Source of the DNA: Laguncularia racemosa
Taxonomy: Eukaryota; Streptophyta; Magnoliopsida; Myrtales; Combretaceae
DNA length: 64,000 nucleotides
Reading direction: 5' to 3'
Assembly (NCBI GenBank): GCA_037954665.1
Contig: JBBMOL010000591.1
Coordinates: forward strand, 62,001 to 126,000
Below, piece after piece: positions 21,478 to 34,574 of this stretch. The first letter of the stretch is position 1. The number at the start of each line of letters is the position of its first letter. Position numbers and translations under genes: made by a program. The notes beneath the pieces are model-generated. The model saw nothing but the letters and a program-made list of their open reading frames with translations. It searched no databases and was not told where the DNA came from.

Positions 21478-21911
21478 TCTCTTTAGGGTTAGAAAATGCA
21501 CAAAATTACAACTATGCCACTTTTAAGGTGGCCGGTCTTAAATGGAAATTACAATCAAAATGAAAGTGTCCCAAAAGAAAGATTACAACATAAATAGTCC
21601 AAAGAAATAATTATAAATAAAAATAGTCTTCATCATGCTAACTCTTCCATAGGATTCATCGGCCTAGCTCATCGCCGGTTTAGGTCTGTCCATGGATAAC
21701 CCATAAGCTGAGTCTGAGTGAGTTTGTCCATCGCCTTGTAAAGCATGATAAGTATTCCTGTTGGAATATAAAATACATGAATAAGATAAAAGAGGTTAGT
21801 AAAGGAATAATTCCAGGGTCGATTTGCTTAAAATGAGCCCTCATCACCAAGATTTGAAATCCTTTGGTTCTTACCCTAATGATAGGTTTTGTCGGATTTT
21901 GATTCCTATCA

Positions 21912-22109
21912 AAAGCCTATCCAAGAGGAAGCAAGAAGGTAACCATTGGAGCTTCCTCAATCAACAATCAAGAGTAAGATCTTTGTTCCACTAGGTAGTT
22001 TTTTTTTTCTTCATTTTAGTGTGTAGCATAATAGAATAGGATATATACTTCTAATTTTGTAAGTTTCATGTGTATATTTTAGTTTTATTTAGCCTTAGAT
22101 ATATGTTTA
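21912..22109. repeat. Tekay/Del-like block A, continued
   Basis: Homologous to about 30650-30810 (AGGAAG, the TTCTT plus T-run, GATTTTGTAA-like words). Interrupted by C2 at 22110. Confidence 0.5.
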
Positions 22110-22783
22110 TGATATGCCAATGTCCAATTTCAATTACACAATGTTAATTGAAGATACAAATGAACAATAGTAAATTAAATAGGCGTGAACCCTAATTTAA
22201 CGTGAAGCGAGAGTGAAAGAATGATCCTAATTCCTTACCAAATATAACACACTAGTTGAAATTAGGAATGACTTGTAATTGATGATGTAACTCACAACAA
22301 TTCAAGTGCACTCGCCATAACCCTAAATTGGAATTGATAAGAGTGTTTTGTGCAAGAGAGAAAAATCCTTTACACGTGAAAAAGAGGTAGCTGCAAAATG
22401 GTCTTCAAAAGTCCCTTTGTGTTCCCTTTTTACAAGTATTTATACTTGTTTTAAATATGGAAAAATTAACAAAAGAAAATAGCTACATAGGTCGGTTCTT
22501 GAAGCTCTCCTACGATCAATGGAACACAATGTATGACTGGTTTCTTCTTGATTTATTTAGGTCCATGAGTTACCCACAAACCAAGCATTAGTGTGTTTGC
22601 TCATTGTCTTATAATACCAACAAATGTACCTGATGAAATGTAAAACTATTATATAAAGTAAACAAAGACACTATGTGAATGTCTTCGGGTTCCAATTGTT
22701 CAAAAATTATCCTCAATACTAAGTTCTGTAGTCCTCTAGCTCTCGCTCTTGTTATGGGTCCTATAGATGTATGATTCCCATCA
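22110..22783 (-). repeat. C2 3' LTR
   Basis: 674 bp. TATA inverted repeat ACAAGTATTTATACTTGT at 22432-22449. The polyprotein end reads into it on the minus strand. Confidence 0.85.
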
Positions 22784-24100
22784 TCTCCTTGGGCTTGTGG
22801 GAGATTTGCCCTCAAGTCAGATAGGTCTTTATGAATATCATCTAGTATATATGGTGATAGGTCTGTAACATTAAATGTAGCAGAGACGCCATATCCTCCT
22901 GGCAATTCTAACCTATATGCATTGTTGTTGATGCTCTTTATAACTTTGAAAGGTCCATCTGCTCTAAGTGAAAGCTTCTGTGACTTTTTGTGAGGAAACC
23001 TATCTTTATTGAGATTAATCTAGACTAGATCACCTGGATTATAAATTCTAGTTTTTTTTTTTTTTTTTTTGTTGCCTTGACGTTTCTACTGATCCTGAGT
23101 TTTCTAAAGATGTTTAGTCGTCCTTTGGTGAAGTTTCTAAATATCCTTGGCTTGTTCTACTCTACTTAAGCTTTCTTCCTTTGTTGCTGGACTAGCTATT
23201 AAATCCAATGGAAGAGTAGGATTATAGCCATACACGGAAAACTTACTAATTGAACTATGAGTTGATCTATTGTAAGTGAACTCAATAATAGGGAGACATA
23301 AGTCCCAATTAGTAAGATTCTTACCAATTGTTGCTCTTAGTAAGGCACCAAGAGTATGATTAACAACCTCTGTTTGATCGTCCATCTGGGGATGGCATGA
23401 GGTATTATACATGAGTTTAATACCAAGTCTTTTCTATAGTGTCATCTAGAAAAAGCTAAGAAACTTAGTGTATCTATCAGACATTATGCTGTGTGGAACA
23501 CCATGTAGTTTTACAATTTCCTACACAAAAAGGTTAGTTATAAAAAGTGTGTCATCCATTTTGTGGCAAGGCACAAAATGTGACATTTTACTAAAGCGAT
23601 CAACGACAACCATAGTGGAATCCTTTCCTCTCTGTGTCTTGGGTAAACCTAAAATAAAATCCATACTAATATCATTTTAGGGTCGTGTAGGTAGAGGTAA
23701 AGGCATATATTTACCCTGAACTCCTTTCTTTCCTTTTGCCCTCCTATAGACACCACACCTTTCTAATAACTTATTGATAACCTTCATCATACCCCTCTAG
23801 TAAAAATGCTCCTTCAACAACTCCAGAGTTCTCTTTTCGCCAAAATGACTAGATAATCCTCTAGCATGAGCTTCCCTCACCAATAACTCTCTAACAGAAC
23901 CATAGGGTATACATAATTTTCTTACCTTATGCAGAAAGCCATCTATCATATAATACCAATCAATTATCTTTCCTCCATAACATCTCTTAACAATTAATTT
24001 TAGGAACTCATCATGCAAATACTATTCCTTCATCAATTCAAACCCAAGCAGTTTTGATTGTAGAGAGGTGATAAGTACATACTTGTGTGACAAGGTGTTA
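22784..24100 (-). pseudogene. int: C2 integrase, degenerate
   Basis: Pieces of a Ty3/gypsy integrase in order on the minus strand. The HHCC N-terminal region includes REAHARGLSSHFGEKRT (near 23840). The catalytic core shows aspartates in SMDFILGLP (near 23670) and MSDRYTKF (near 23480), and the glutamate in QTEVVNHTLG (near 23370). The C-terminal end is GVSATFNVTDLSPY and DLRANLPQAQGDDG. Several stops interrupt it, for example near 23797 and 23413. The frame continues into the 3' LTR as GPITRARARGLQ (near 22740). It would have joined cDNA to host DNA. I see no chromodomain. Confidence 0.85.
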
Positions 24101-24172
24101 GCTACAACATTCGTGCTTCCCTCTTGTACTTAATCACATATGAAAAACTCTCTAAAAACTCACCTATTTGGC

Positions 24173-25327
24173 TTAGTGTTTTGACAAATGTTGCTGACCT
24201 TTGAAGTGTTTCAATGACTCATGATCTGTATAAATAATGAACTCTTCAGAAAGAAAATAATGTTGCCATGTCATCAACGCCCTCACTAAGGAATAGAACT
24301 CTTTATCATATACTGAGTAGTTTAAAGGTGCACCACTCAATTTTTCACTGAAATAAGCAATGGGCTTCTTATCCTGCATTAACACAACACCAATCCCTAC
24401 CCTTGAGGCATCATACTCCAATTTAAAAATTCTAACAAAATCAGGTAAAACTAACACTAAAGCACTAGTTAGTTTTGTTTTCACCTCGTCAAAACTTTTT
24501 TGGGCTTTTTCTCCCCCCAAAAAAGGAACATTCATCTTCGTCAATTCAGTTAATGGACTAACAATGTTACTAAAATTATCAAAAAAATGTCTATAGAATG
24601 AAGCCAGTCCATGAAAACTCCTTACCTCAGCAATTGATTTTGGTGTTAGCCAATCCCTAATAGCCCTCACTTTTTCTTCATCTACCCTGACACCAGAACC
24701 AGCTATAATAAATCTAAGAAATGTTACCTTAGTTTGATAGAAAGAACATTTCTTGAGATTTGCATACAGTAGTTGCTTCCACAGTATTGAAAACAAGGCT
24801 TGTAAATGTTCCACATGATTTTCCAGGTTTTTGCTGTAAATTAAAATGTCATCAAAATAAACAACAACAAATTGGCCTAGAAATTCCTTCATTACATGAT
24901 TCATTAGCCTCATAAAAGTACTAGGGGCATTAGTCAGATTGAATGGCATGACCATTCACTCGTATAACCCATGGCATGTTTTAAAAGCGATCTTCCGCTC
25001 ATCTCCTTCCCTCATTCGAATTTGCTGATACCCTCTTTTAAGATCTACCTTGGAGAATACTTGTGCACCATGTAGCTCATCTAACATATCATCAAGTCTA
25101 TGAATGGGATACTTGTATTTGATGGTGATTTTGTTGATGACTCTACTATCAATGCACATCTTCCATGTGCCATCCTTTTTAGGAACAAGAAGGGCAGGAA
25201 TAGCACAAGGACTGATACTCTCCCTGATAAAACCCCGTTCTACCAATTCATCTATGTGATGCTTCAATTCTTTAGCCTCCTTAAGATTCATGTGATATGT
25301 AGGTCGATTTGGTAAAATTGATCTCAA
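24173..25327 (-). pseudogene. rt: C2 reverse transcriptase and RNase H
   Basis: Nearly intact: a single in-frame TGA at 24956-24958 divides it (GLYE, stop, MVMPFN), where related elements have tryptophan. RT blocks include SPCAIPALLVPKKDGTWKMC, RLDDMLDELHGAQVFSK and the catalytic VVVYFDDILIYS. RNase H follows with FKLEYDASRVGIGVVL, SVYDKEFYSLVRAL and YTDHESLKHFKGQ. The frame stops near 24173, before the integrase. The RT sequence places the element among chromoviruses, close to CRM/Reina types by remembered motifs. It is the best candidate relative of the enzymes that could have moved C1, C3 or C5. Confidence 0.88.
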
Positions 25328-25526
25328 CTGAAAATCAATGGCATGTTCAATACCACTTAGAGGTGGTAATCCCTCAAGTAATTTATCTGTAAATAGATCT
25401 TTGTACTTATCTAATACTTAAGTTACTATAGGGTGTAACTACTTACACCTATCCACCTCTAATGCATATCTCATCTGCAACAAGATACACTGGCCTCTCA
25501 TCTGCTATGGCCTCCTCTAGTTCATA

Positions 25527-26123
25527 CTACCTCAGCAATAACGTCTTCTTCTTCCTAACCTTATTTATACGCTTACCCTCTTTCTGGAACACGTAAGTAT
25601 TCCTAAAGCTATCATGTATTACTCTCCTATCATACAACCAGGGCTTGCTAAGTAATATGTAGGATGCACACATAGGAAGAATGTCATAAATAATCTCATC
25701 ACGATACTTATCTCCTATGATGAAAGGAACCTTAGCCTTTTGAGTGACATCTAGACTACCTTGTTTACTCAACCAATGCAATTTATAGGGCTTGGGATGC
25801 GGGGTTGTGACTAGTTTCAATTTAGTCACTAATGAAGCAGCCACAACATTAGTACAACTACCTCCATCAATAATAAGAGCACACAGATTACCTTAGACTC
25901 TATAGGAGATGTGAAATAAATTTTCCCTCTACTCATCCTCATTAGTAGGAAAGTTAGTAATCTCTCTATGCAACACATTAATGGACAAATACTGATCACT
26001 TCCCTTATCCTCATGTACTTCAGCATCTACATCACCATAATACTCGTCTAATATAGTTGATGGATCTGTGGTCTTGTGTATGTCTTCCTCGTCTTCTTCA
26101 CTCTCAACCTCCCTATTAGTCAT
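25527..26123 (-). pseudogene. pro: C2 protease
   Basis: Minus strand: the segment from EYYGDVDAEVHEDKG through YLSINVLHREITNFPT leads into LIIDGGSCTNVVAASLV, with catalytic D in D-G-G-S form, and ends with the ILLSKPWLYDRRVIHD block, where related copies have LLGRPW. The frame is broken by a stop near 25920 and a shift near 25835. The region 25328-25526 between protease and RT is degenerate linker. Confidence 0.8.
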
Positions 26124-27280
26124 AACCCTTCTATTTGGACACTAAGTAGCCATATGTAAAAAACCTAGGCATTTGAAGCATTTAACCTAGTGGTTTCGTC
26201 CTCTTGATGTCCCAACTATAGCCTATTTGTTATCATTCCCTACAACTATTTTTCCTTTCCTTACTAATTCTTTCTCCCCTCCACTGTTTAGCACTACTGG
26301 ATTCTTTTCCATATTTCTACTGTATCCCCCTTTATCAACCTGTTTGCCCTTAGAACCATAGAGTTTTGTAGAGGTTCCATACCTATTACTCGTTGCTCGA
26401 TACAGATTAGATCGTCTCTGCCTCTCCATTTTCAAAACTAATTAGATGGCTTCATTAAGGATGTCATACCTCTAGAGCTCTACAATACATGCAATTTCAT
26501 ATTTTAACCCTGACACAAATTGTACTAAGGTCTGTTTAGGAGGTTCGACTGACCTACATCTGATCATCAGTGTCTCAAACTCTTATACATATTCATCAAC
26601 AATTTTGCCTCCCTACTCAATGTTTGGAGATGCATGAATAACTCTTGTCTGTAGTGCTCTGGTATAAACCACCTCCTCATAACCCATTTTATTTCCTGCC
26701 AAGTATGTATCTCAGCATCACCATTCCTTCGTCTACTACCTACAAGGTTCTTCCATCATAAGGCGGCATAACCTGTAAACTCTACTCCTACGAGACAAAC
26801 CTAAGTGTGATAATTAATTTCATAACACTCAAATAGGCCCTCTACCTTATTTTCTTAGTCTAGATAATCTTTTGCAGAACCCCTTCCAACAAATGAAGGC
26901 ATCTGCAACTTTACATATTCCAAACCTCGAGGTGGCCTAAACTCATGGTTAGGATAAGGTTCATTCTCAAAGTTTTCATCACTTTCCTCCTAAGAAGCAT
27001 GATAATCTCTTCCCATTCTCTTACCCCTATTTCCTCCAACTGCTCCTTCCCTACGTGCATTATGAGGGGCTACTTGAGGTGGAGGTGCTTGTGGATTTTC
27101 CACTGGTGGTTGTGGCAATGTCATCTGATCAACCGGTGTTGCTAATATAGCAATAATAGTGGTAAGATCCTGCAATTGTTCTTCTAAAGTTCTTCCACTT
27201 GCAGCACGATGTCCCTAACCTCCTCCAACCTGATTGTTAGCTTCATTCCCAATTCCACCATTAACACTATCATTTGATAT
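26124..27280 (-). pseudogene. gag: C2 gag
   Basis: Similar throughout to C3 gag. The N-terminus corresponds to MSNDSVNGG, but the start codon is ATA at 27278-27280. MTLPQPPVENPQAPPPQVA (near 27090) is the proline-rich segment. FRPPRGLEYVKLQMPS and GYAAL.WKNLV mark the capsid. A zinc knuckle CFKCLGFFHMAT.CPN (near 26150-26190) has the CX2CX4HX4C spacing, with a stop inside. Many TAG and TGA codons interrupt the frame. Confidence 0.82.
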
Positions 27281-28010
27281 GGTTATTGAATTAAACCTTG
27301 ACAATTTTTTTTTTTATACTCACAATCATGCCTTCACAACACAACACACTCCATGGCACTCATGACACAACAACAACACACACTTCATGCAACAACAATC
27401 ACACCTCCACAACTCTAATTTCTTCCAATTCCAAGAAAAAAAATACACTTGTCACTTCACACACTTAACTCTATGGTACTACTCACACACAATCATAACA
27501 TAGCACACCTTCACACCACACACACACACCCTCACAATACAACAAACATACCCACGATACAACACAACTTCAAGGCTCAACACACCTCATGGCACCACAA
27601 GCATTCACGGCATTACACCAAAAGGTACAATACATACACAATCAAGGCACCACACACCTCATGGCACCACAAGTATTCATGACACTAAATTCCCCCCACT
27701 ACACAATTGCCTCAATTACTCAAGTCAATATTGCAATAAAAGCAAATTAATGAATAATTACTACACAAGTTAACAATTATGGAATCAATTGAAGGAAAAC
27801 CCTAACCTTCCACATAAGTAACTCGTGGCAAGAAACGTAGATCTGATTTCCACAACTTCAATCTGCAATATGCAATGTAATCACGGCACAATTCAACATA
27901 ATTTCTTCAATTTCACTTCATACAACAATAATATCTAAATGCACGGTAAGAACCCTAAATTCCTAATTCAAAAATCAAAACTCCATGTTAATTCCCTTCC
28001 TCAAACCGTA
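27281..28010 (-). other. C2 leader
   Basis: About 730 bp of C/A-rich sequence on the plus strand (CACACA and ACAAC words at 27320-27680), i.e. T/G-rich on the element strand. No gene seen. Confidence 0.65.
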
Positions 28011-28022
28011 GCTTTGATACCA
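28011..28022 (-). other. C2 primer-binding site
   Basis: Minus-strand TGGTATCAAAGC next to the 5' LTR; one base differs from the usual TGGTATCAGAGC. Confidence 0.85.
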
Positions 28023-28027
28023 AATTA

Positions 28028-28708
28028 TGATATGCCAATGTCCAATTTCAATTACACAATGCTAATTGAAGATACAAATGAACAATAGTCTATCAAATAG
28101 GTATGAACCCTAATTCATATGAACCCTAATTTAACGTGAAGCAAGAGTGAAAGAATGATCCTAATTCCTTACCAGATATAACACACTAGTTGAAATTAGG
28201 AATGACTTGTAATTGATGATGTAACTCACAACAATTCAAGCGCACTCACTACAACCCTAAATTGGAATTGATAAGAGTGTTTTGTGCAAGAGAGAAAAAC
28301 CCTTTACACGTGAAAAAGAGGTAGCTAAAAAATGGTCTTGAAAAGTCCCTTTATGTTCCTGTTTTACAAGTATTTATACTTGTTCTAAATATGGAAAAAT
28401 TAACAAAAGAAAATAGCTACATAGGCCGGTTCTTGAAGCTGTCCCACGGTTAGTGGAACACAATGTATGGCCAGTTTCTTCTTGATTTATTTAGGTCCAT
28501 GAATCATTGATAAACCGAGCACTAGTGTGTTTGCTCGCTATCCTGTAATATTGACAAATGTACCTGATGAAATGCAAAACAATTATCTAAGGTTACTATG
28601 CGAATGTCTTTGGGTTCCAATTGTTCAAAAATTATCTTCAACGCTAAGTTCTCTAGTCCTTCAGCTCTTAGTCTTGTTATGGGTCCTGTAGATGTATGAT
28701 TCCCATCA
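28028..28708 (-). repeat. C2 5' LTR
   Basis: 681 bp. TATA inverted repeat ACAAGTATTTATACTTGT at 28366-28383, perfect with arms ACAAGTA and TACTTGT. Confidence 0.88.
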
Positions 28709-31700
28709 ATTTTGATGTAAATATTAGATTAAGGTCATGAACAAGGTGAAAACTCACCCTATCAAGTGGAATGTAATTGATCTTTGAAGAACCTTGTATA
28801 CATCATATTTGTGGAAATTTTACTCCTTCTGGACACCTACTTTAAGAGGTTAAATAATGCATTTATGATGTATATAAGGCTTTTCAAATTGTAGAAGATC
28901 ATAGGTAATGATCAAGACCCTTTAATATTAGAGAGAAAGTGGAAATTGCAAGATTTGATCCTTGAGTCCTAAACCGATGACCAAACAAATATTTATTTAT
29001 GATTTCTAGAATTTCTAGAACTTAAAAGTTTAAACCCCACAAAATTTCGAAATAGGGAATAAATTGTTGGAAGAAATTTTGGAGACATTTTCAAGAGTCA
29101 ATAGGATATATAACCCTATACCTAAGGACTAAGTTCTGTAAGCCCAAAATATTTTATGAAAATCCGAACTTGATCCCTAAAATGTAAAAGAATAGCTTGG
29201 GCCTTAACCCAAAAATCTAAACCTCAAAATAGGAATTCAAAACCCATATTGACCTATAAACCTTAAACAACAATGTAAACTCAAATTTAAATAAAAAACC
29301 TCAAAAATGATAAATTAAACTCCAAGGTGAACCCCAATTCCAAAATAATAACGAATAAAAAAACCTCAAAAAAATTTACAATTTAAGAATTAGTATGAAG
29401 CATATCTAAACTTAAGGAACTTGAAACCTAACAAAACCCCAACAATAGAACATCGCCTTAAGAAAACCAAACTTGAATTTTTTTTTCAAAAGGCTCAAAT
29501 TCAATTCTAAAAAATTATCGAATTTAGGATTTCCTTCGGAATTGAGAATAGTCAACGTTGAGCTTGAAAAAACTTGAGATTCGATCTAAATAAGACCGAG
29601 GCTTAAACAATGATGAATGACCTTATAATTAGTATAAAAAAAATGGACCAAAAATTTAATCGAATCTAACTCCACTAAACAATCAAATTGGGTAAAATAA
29701 AAGTTGGAAAAAACATGAACCTAAACATCCTTATGAGTGGCATGAGAGGAGAAGAAAAATGGCAACATTTGAACCATCAAATGACCTGATATTAGGCCCA
29801 AATTTATCTAGAAATTCCCCATATAAGGCATATTTAAGGCCCATTTAATCACAAGAAAAGAAAAGGAATTGAGCAGCTAAACGAACCCTCCAAATTTGTT
29901 GCTTGGAATGTGAACCAACTAGGAAGCAATTAGGGAGTAACTAAGGAAACCAACTAAAGCTTGACTAGAATTAGTCTAACCAAATGCAAGGAAAAATTGG
30001 AGACTAACTAAGTGGAAAAAAGGAGGGAAAAATCTGATAAAAATCCCCTCAAATAGTAGACCTTGCCCCCTAGGTTAGACTCTTTACCCAATGGACAAAA
30101 CCTTTACCCAAAGAACCAAGCTAAGGACCAATGAGCAACACCCCTCAAGTAAGCTACCAAACTTCTAATTTATCTCCCATCTATTCTACACGTAAAACCT
30201 CTATTCCTTCTAGAAAATTTCCATTGAAAATACTCTCAAAGAAATAGCCAAAAACACTTAAGCAAACTTCTAAAAGATCGGATCAAACAACCCCCTCTAA
30301 ACCGTAACCACCAGCCTCCTTTTTCTAAGCTAATCGCTTTTGATTTGATCACCATTCATTCCAAATGTGAAAACCCCCTTCCTTATGAGGAATTAACACA
30401 AGAAAAAAACTCTTAAAAGCTCTCCAAAAATCCTAAACACACACTTAAAAATGGGATCCAAAGGAGGACTCCCAAATTGCAACTTCTTCCCCTGCTTCAC
30501 ACCTCTAAGCTTCATCCATTGATCATACTCCAAATGACCCTCAATCAAGCCAAAATTTTGGTATTATCTACACTAACCAAGAGGCCATTTGAGGAGCTAA
30601 GGTTCCTAGGAATGTCGTAACTTAAGGTGCCACCAAGAGGAAGTAGAAAGGAGAAGATCTAGGCACCTTAAGTAGGCTCCAAAGTGTAGGAGCTTCATTC
30701 CTTCTTATTAGTGTTAATTTTTTTTTTTTGTAATATTTTGATTCCTCATATTAGAATAGAGTTATGTTGCTTTGATTTTGTAACTTTACATGTATATTTG
30801 GAGTGTATTTTTCTAGGATCTAATTTGGAAATGCAAATCAACAATGGGATGTAAAACCATAAGGATCCCTCTTGAAACATGACATGTATAAGTGAATTTT
30901 AGAAAAGTAAATTGAGATTAGAATTTGGAGATCCTTTGTGCTTTTAGACACCTAAGTTAAGAAGCTAATCAAGTATATTTTTGATGTATTTTATGCCTCT
31001 TAAATTGTGGAAATGCATGGATGACAAAAGGGACCCTTAAGGAGAAGAAAAATTGGAAAGAAGTGCAAGACAAGTCTATGGACTTCAAGCCATGGCCAAA
31101 CCTAATTAAAGCTAGAATTTTCTAAATTTCCAAAACCTAAGAAAGTTATAATATCATCAAGAAAATTGTGGGAATAAAAATATGGAAGAAAAACACAAAA
31201 CCAACATAATAAGGATGGAAAAATTTCAAATCTGATGCTTTAGAAAGCCCCACAAAATTCTTGGGCTAAATTCTAAAATTTACAAATAGAAACAAAAAGC
31301 TAACATGCCATTTGGAAGTCCTAAACATGTGCTAAGTGGTTAGCATTAATTCCTTCAGATTATTAGATCAAATTAGATAGAAATGAGCCTTAAACCGAAC
31401 ATAAACCAGGTGCACCTGATTTGTTCGAGTGCTAGTGCAATCTTCTGAAGTTCAAACCACCAAATGACTTAAAGAATGCAAAGAACATTAAAAAAATTTA
31501 AAACAACCATAAATGCATGAAAAAAAAAATTTAAGTAAAAAATTTATGAAGTAAATATTAAAAACCTTCAAAACCGCCAAAAACTGGCAAAACTAGTATA
31601 GGCTAGTTTTTGATCCGAACTTGTAAAAAATATTTTTTTCTTGTCAAGTGACGTGTTATTTGAGGATGATTTGTCACCTGACTATTTCAACAAAAGACAA

Positions 31701-32165
31701 TATGGTTGTGTGAGTGAAAAATTTGATAATTATTATACCATGCTTGTGTTTGTAATTAGTGCATTTGCATGTTGTAAATATTTGATATATGAACTAGATT
31801 TGTGTGCAGGGGTAACATAGGGTATTGTATGTGCTTAAATGCATGTTTTGATGCCAATTAAACATAATTATACCTGGCTAATTGATTTTTGTCCCTTGCA
31901 TTCAACTTATAGAAATTGTGAGTGTCTGTATAAATTGTCGTGGATGCCAAATAATTTATCTTAAGTCTATTTAGCCTTAAATAAAATGAATCATGCCTCA
32001 TAAAGTTCTAAATGTAAGAAAGTCGTTGGCATCACACGGTGGTGCGAAAAGGCCCCATTGAGGAGGCACTCCATGGGTACACCTTGTCTCAACCTTTGAG
32101 AACTAAGTGAACCTAAGAAATGCCACCCTTTTAATTGAGACCTAAGATTTCCTAGTCTAGGGATT
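28709..32165. repeat. Tekay/Del-like tandem blocks (end of A, B, start of C)
   Basis: Non-coding. 28709-29300 is homologous to about 30840-31260, and 29307-30810 is homologous to 15498-15533 plus 19747-22109, so about 2-kb units repeat in tandem. 31248-32165 resembles 51062-52020 (for example ACCTGGCTAA, ATGAATCATGC and the GCGGTGGT or ACGGTGGT word). No frames or primer sites seen. I assign it to long chromovirus LTRs from word similarity only. Confidence 0.55.
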
Positions 32166-33558
32166 TGATACCGGTCTTCCTACTATCTAATTTTAAACCT
32201 ATAGGCAAGTGTACCCATTGATTCTATAGTATAGTGGATAAAGATATCGAGTGTTGATCCCATAGGGATTACGAGTACTAGTAATTACCCTTTCTCTAAT
32301 TATCTAATCGGTAAAATTAATTAAATGAGTAAATAAAATAAATAATGAATAAATCAAAGAAAATAATAATTAATAAAACTAATATATTCGAGTATTGAAT
32401 CCCCTAGAATTACTAATGTAATTAATTAATTATTATTCAAATTTTATTTTATTTTTAGACCGTATGAATTCCTAAATTGAACTAATAGCTCTCTCAAGTC
32501 ATATTAATTCCAAATTTTTAGGTTGATTAATTGGAATCTCTTCCTAATTAAAACCCCTAAAATTGCATTCCATTCGATTTATGAATTCCACTATTAGGTT
32601 TGACCCTAATCGAAAAGATTTATGTCATCCTATCTCTAGGTTTAGATGCAACACTTTTCAATTATGCTAGATCTATTCTTATATAAAATCTCTCGATTTT
32701 TATATAAGAAATCAAATTTCAACTAATATGCTGGCAATATTAAATTGAAAATAATAAAAACACGTAATTGAATCATAAGAATGATAAATAAATTATTGAA
32801 TAATAATCATAAAAATTTGCATGTTCATTTTAGGGTTCATCGTACTCGAATATAAAAGAAATTAAGCTATAAACATATTAAATCTAAAACAATGATAATA
32901 AAAGAAAGCATAAATAAGAGCATTAAAATTAAAGATAAAAATCTATTCTAGTCTCTTAATCTAATTCTAATCTTATTCTTCTAATTCTATTTTCCTAATC
33001 TAATTTTGCCTATGGTTCTACTCCTAATTTATTATACTCTACTAAAACTAAAACTCTATTACCTTTTTCATCGGTTATATATTATATATATATATGTTGG
33101 ATGATTTCTTTAAATTTGATTCGGCCTTATCTGATCTCTTTCTCCTTCTTGCCGTTATATATATATAAGATTCAGAGCTTGGAAAATCTTCCTTGCATTT
33201 TCCGGCTGATAATTCTGGCACATTTTTCGATGAATTTTCTAGCATGTAACACAGTGAGTCTCTCAATGTGTTTTCTAGTAAGTGAATATGAATCTTGCCT
33301 AATCATCTTCAATCTTTGCATGACTTATTCTGGCATTTTTTTTTTGCTACTTTTCCACTAGACTTTCCATCTTGTAAAAAAAAATTATATTTTTCTCTTC
33401 AACTTTCATAAAATTTTTCTATTAATTCATAAATTATAAATTTAAGACTCTGAAATTAAAATATAAAGTGATTAAGTGGAATATTTATTTAAAATGTAAG
33501 AAAATTAAAAAAGGTTATTATAATTTATATAAAAATTAGTACATTATGATCCTTATCA
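32166..33558 (-). repeat. L1 3' LTR
   Basis: TGATACCGGTC...CCTTATCA. TA-rich stretches at 33077-33096 and 33155-33170. Homologous to 44269-45345 plus 49841-50205. Confidence 0.88.
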
Positions 33559-34574
33559 AATTCCCCCACACTTGAGTCTTTGCTTGTCCTCAAGAAAAAT
33601 AAACTTTAAAGATCAAGGATAAATTTCTAAATTAGTACTTAAACAGATTACATTCATAATAAAGTTACTTTTCCTCAATATCCTTTTTTTTTTTTACGTA
33701 ATCATGTTTAATGTACTATAAATACCAATATTAGAGTTTAAAGTTAATTTATGAAATATCAAAATTTATCATGCTATTTAAACAAAAATTTACATACTCA
33801 AAATCGTACTAGACATTACTTAATCAAGAATAAGGTTTTTAGAATTTTGTCAACTTAATTAAGATATATACTTCCCCCTTTTCATCCCTTAAGTACTATG
33901 ATATCCAATAAAAGCTTTTTTTTTTTTATAGAGTCATTTCATTGGCCAGTAAGTCCCAGACCAGATGATTTTAGGCTACTAGGTTTTAAGATACCCCTTC
34001 AAACCTCTATTAACTCCATTACTTATTCCAATTAGTAGTTTAATTTTCTCAGACTTTTCTTTTAACCCATGTAACGAGCTTTAGGCCGATGATCCCGAGT
34101 TCATCACTTAAGTCAACAAGTGTTATCCCTCGAAAGGCACCCCATAGGCTTAATAACACAAGTCAATGAGACCCACTACTGAACTTTATTTACATATTTC
34201 TTTTTTTTTTCTACTTCTACTTCTATTTTATAGGAAGAGTCTTCAAAAGATAAATTTTTTTCAATTCAATTATTCGAGATCATAGTACTCATAAGGATTT
34301 CTAAGAGATATGTATATATGAAAATAAGTTTAAAAACTCGAATTCCTCATTCTTAATTAATAATATCCTTCTAATCTAGAGTTTCTAAATTTTAAGTGTC
34401 AATAACATATAACTTTTGATTTTACTAAGATTTCACAATTCAACTCTAATATAGTATTCTAAGTTCACTAATGAAAAAGTACAAATATATCAAGGAAAAA
34501 TTATTGAATAAATTATTGAGTTATGAATGTAATTTAAAAATTTAACGAAAACAGTAATTTATAAGTAGGCTTAT
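33559..34574 (-). other. L1 internal non-coding, left part
   Basis: Starts with the complement of a polypurine tract (AATTCCCCCACACTTGAG) and TGCTTGTCCTCAAG. AT-rich with short T-runs. No coding frame. CTTAT at 34570-34574 is the C4 target duplication. Confidence 0.65.

Larger units (their letters stand above)
20698..21911 (-). mobile_element. S1: solo chromovirus LTR with an internal primer site
   Basis: 1214 bp flanked by a perfect duplication AAAGC (20693-20697, 21912-21916). On the minus strand it begins TGATAGGAATC and ends GGCACATCA. The terminus TGATGTGCCTAAAACCAAG (plus strand) occurs twice, at 20698 and 20874. Between the two is a copy of the initiator-Met primer site and about 175 bp of leader-like sequence. 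The target duplication abuts the outer terminus, so the integrated LTR includes the primer site. A TATA inverted repeat is at 21460-21477. Confidence 0.9.
22110..28708 (-). mobile_element. C2: full-domain chromovirus-type element, decayed
   Basis: 6599 bp with LTRs at 22110-22783 (674 bp) and 28028-28708 (681 bp), both TGATATGCC...CCCATCA. LTR divergence is several percent by eye. The initiator-Met primer site is at 28011-28022. It is the only chromovirus-type copy here that still shows gag, protease, RT-RNase H and integrase, in that order on the minus strand. All frames carry stops. I found no clean target duplication (GTTTA versus ATTTT), which fits an older insertion. Confidence 0.9.

Noticed and set aside
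27320..27680. ACAC-rich region with a 77-codon ORF
   Set aside because: Low-complexity leader of C2; repeats of H and T residues come from the composition.
22105..28713. Target duplication for C2
   Set aside because: Flanks GTTTA and ATTTT agree at only three of five bases, not enough to claim a duplication.
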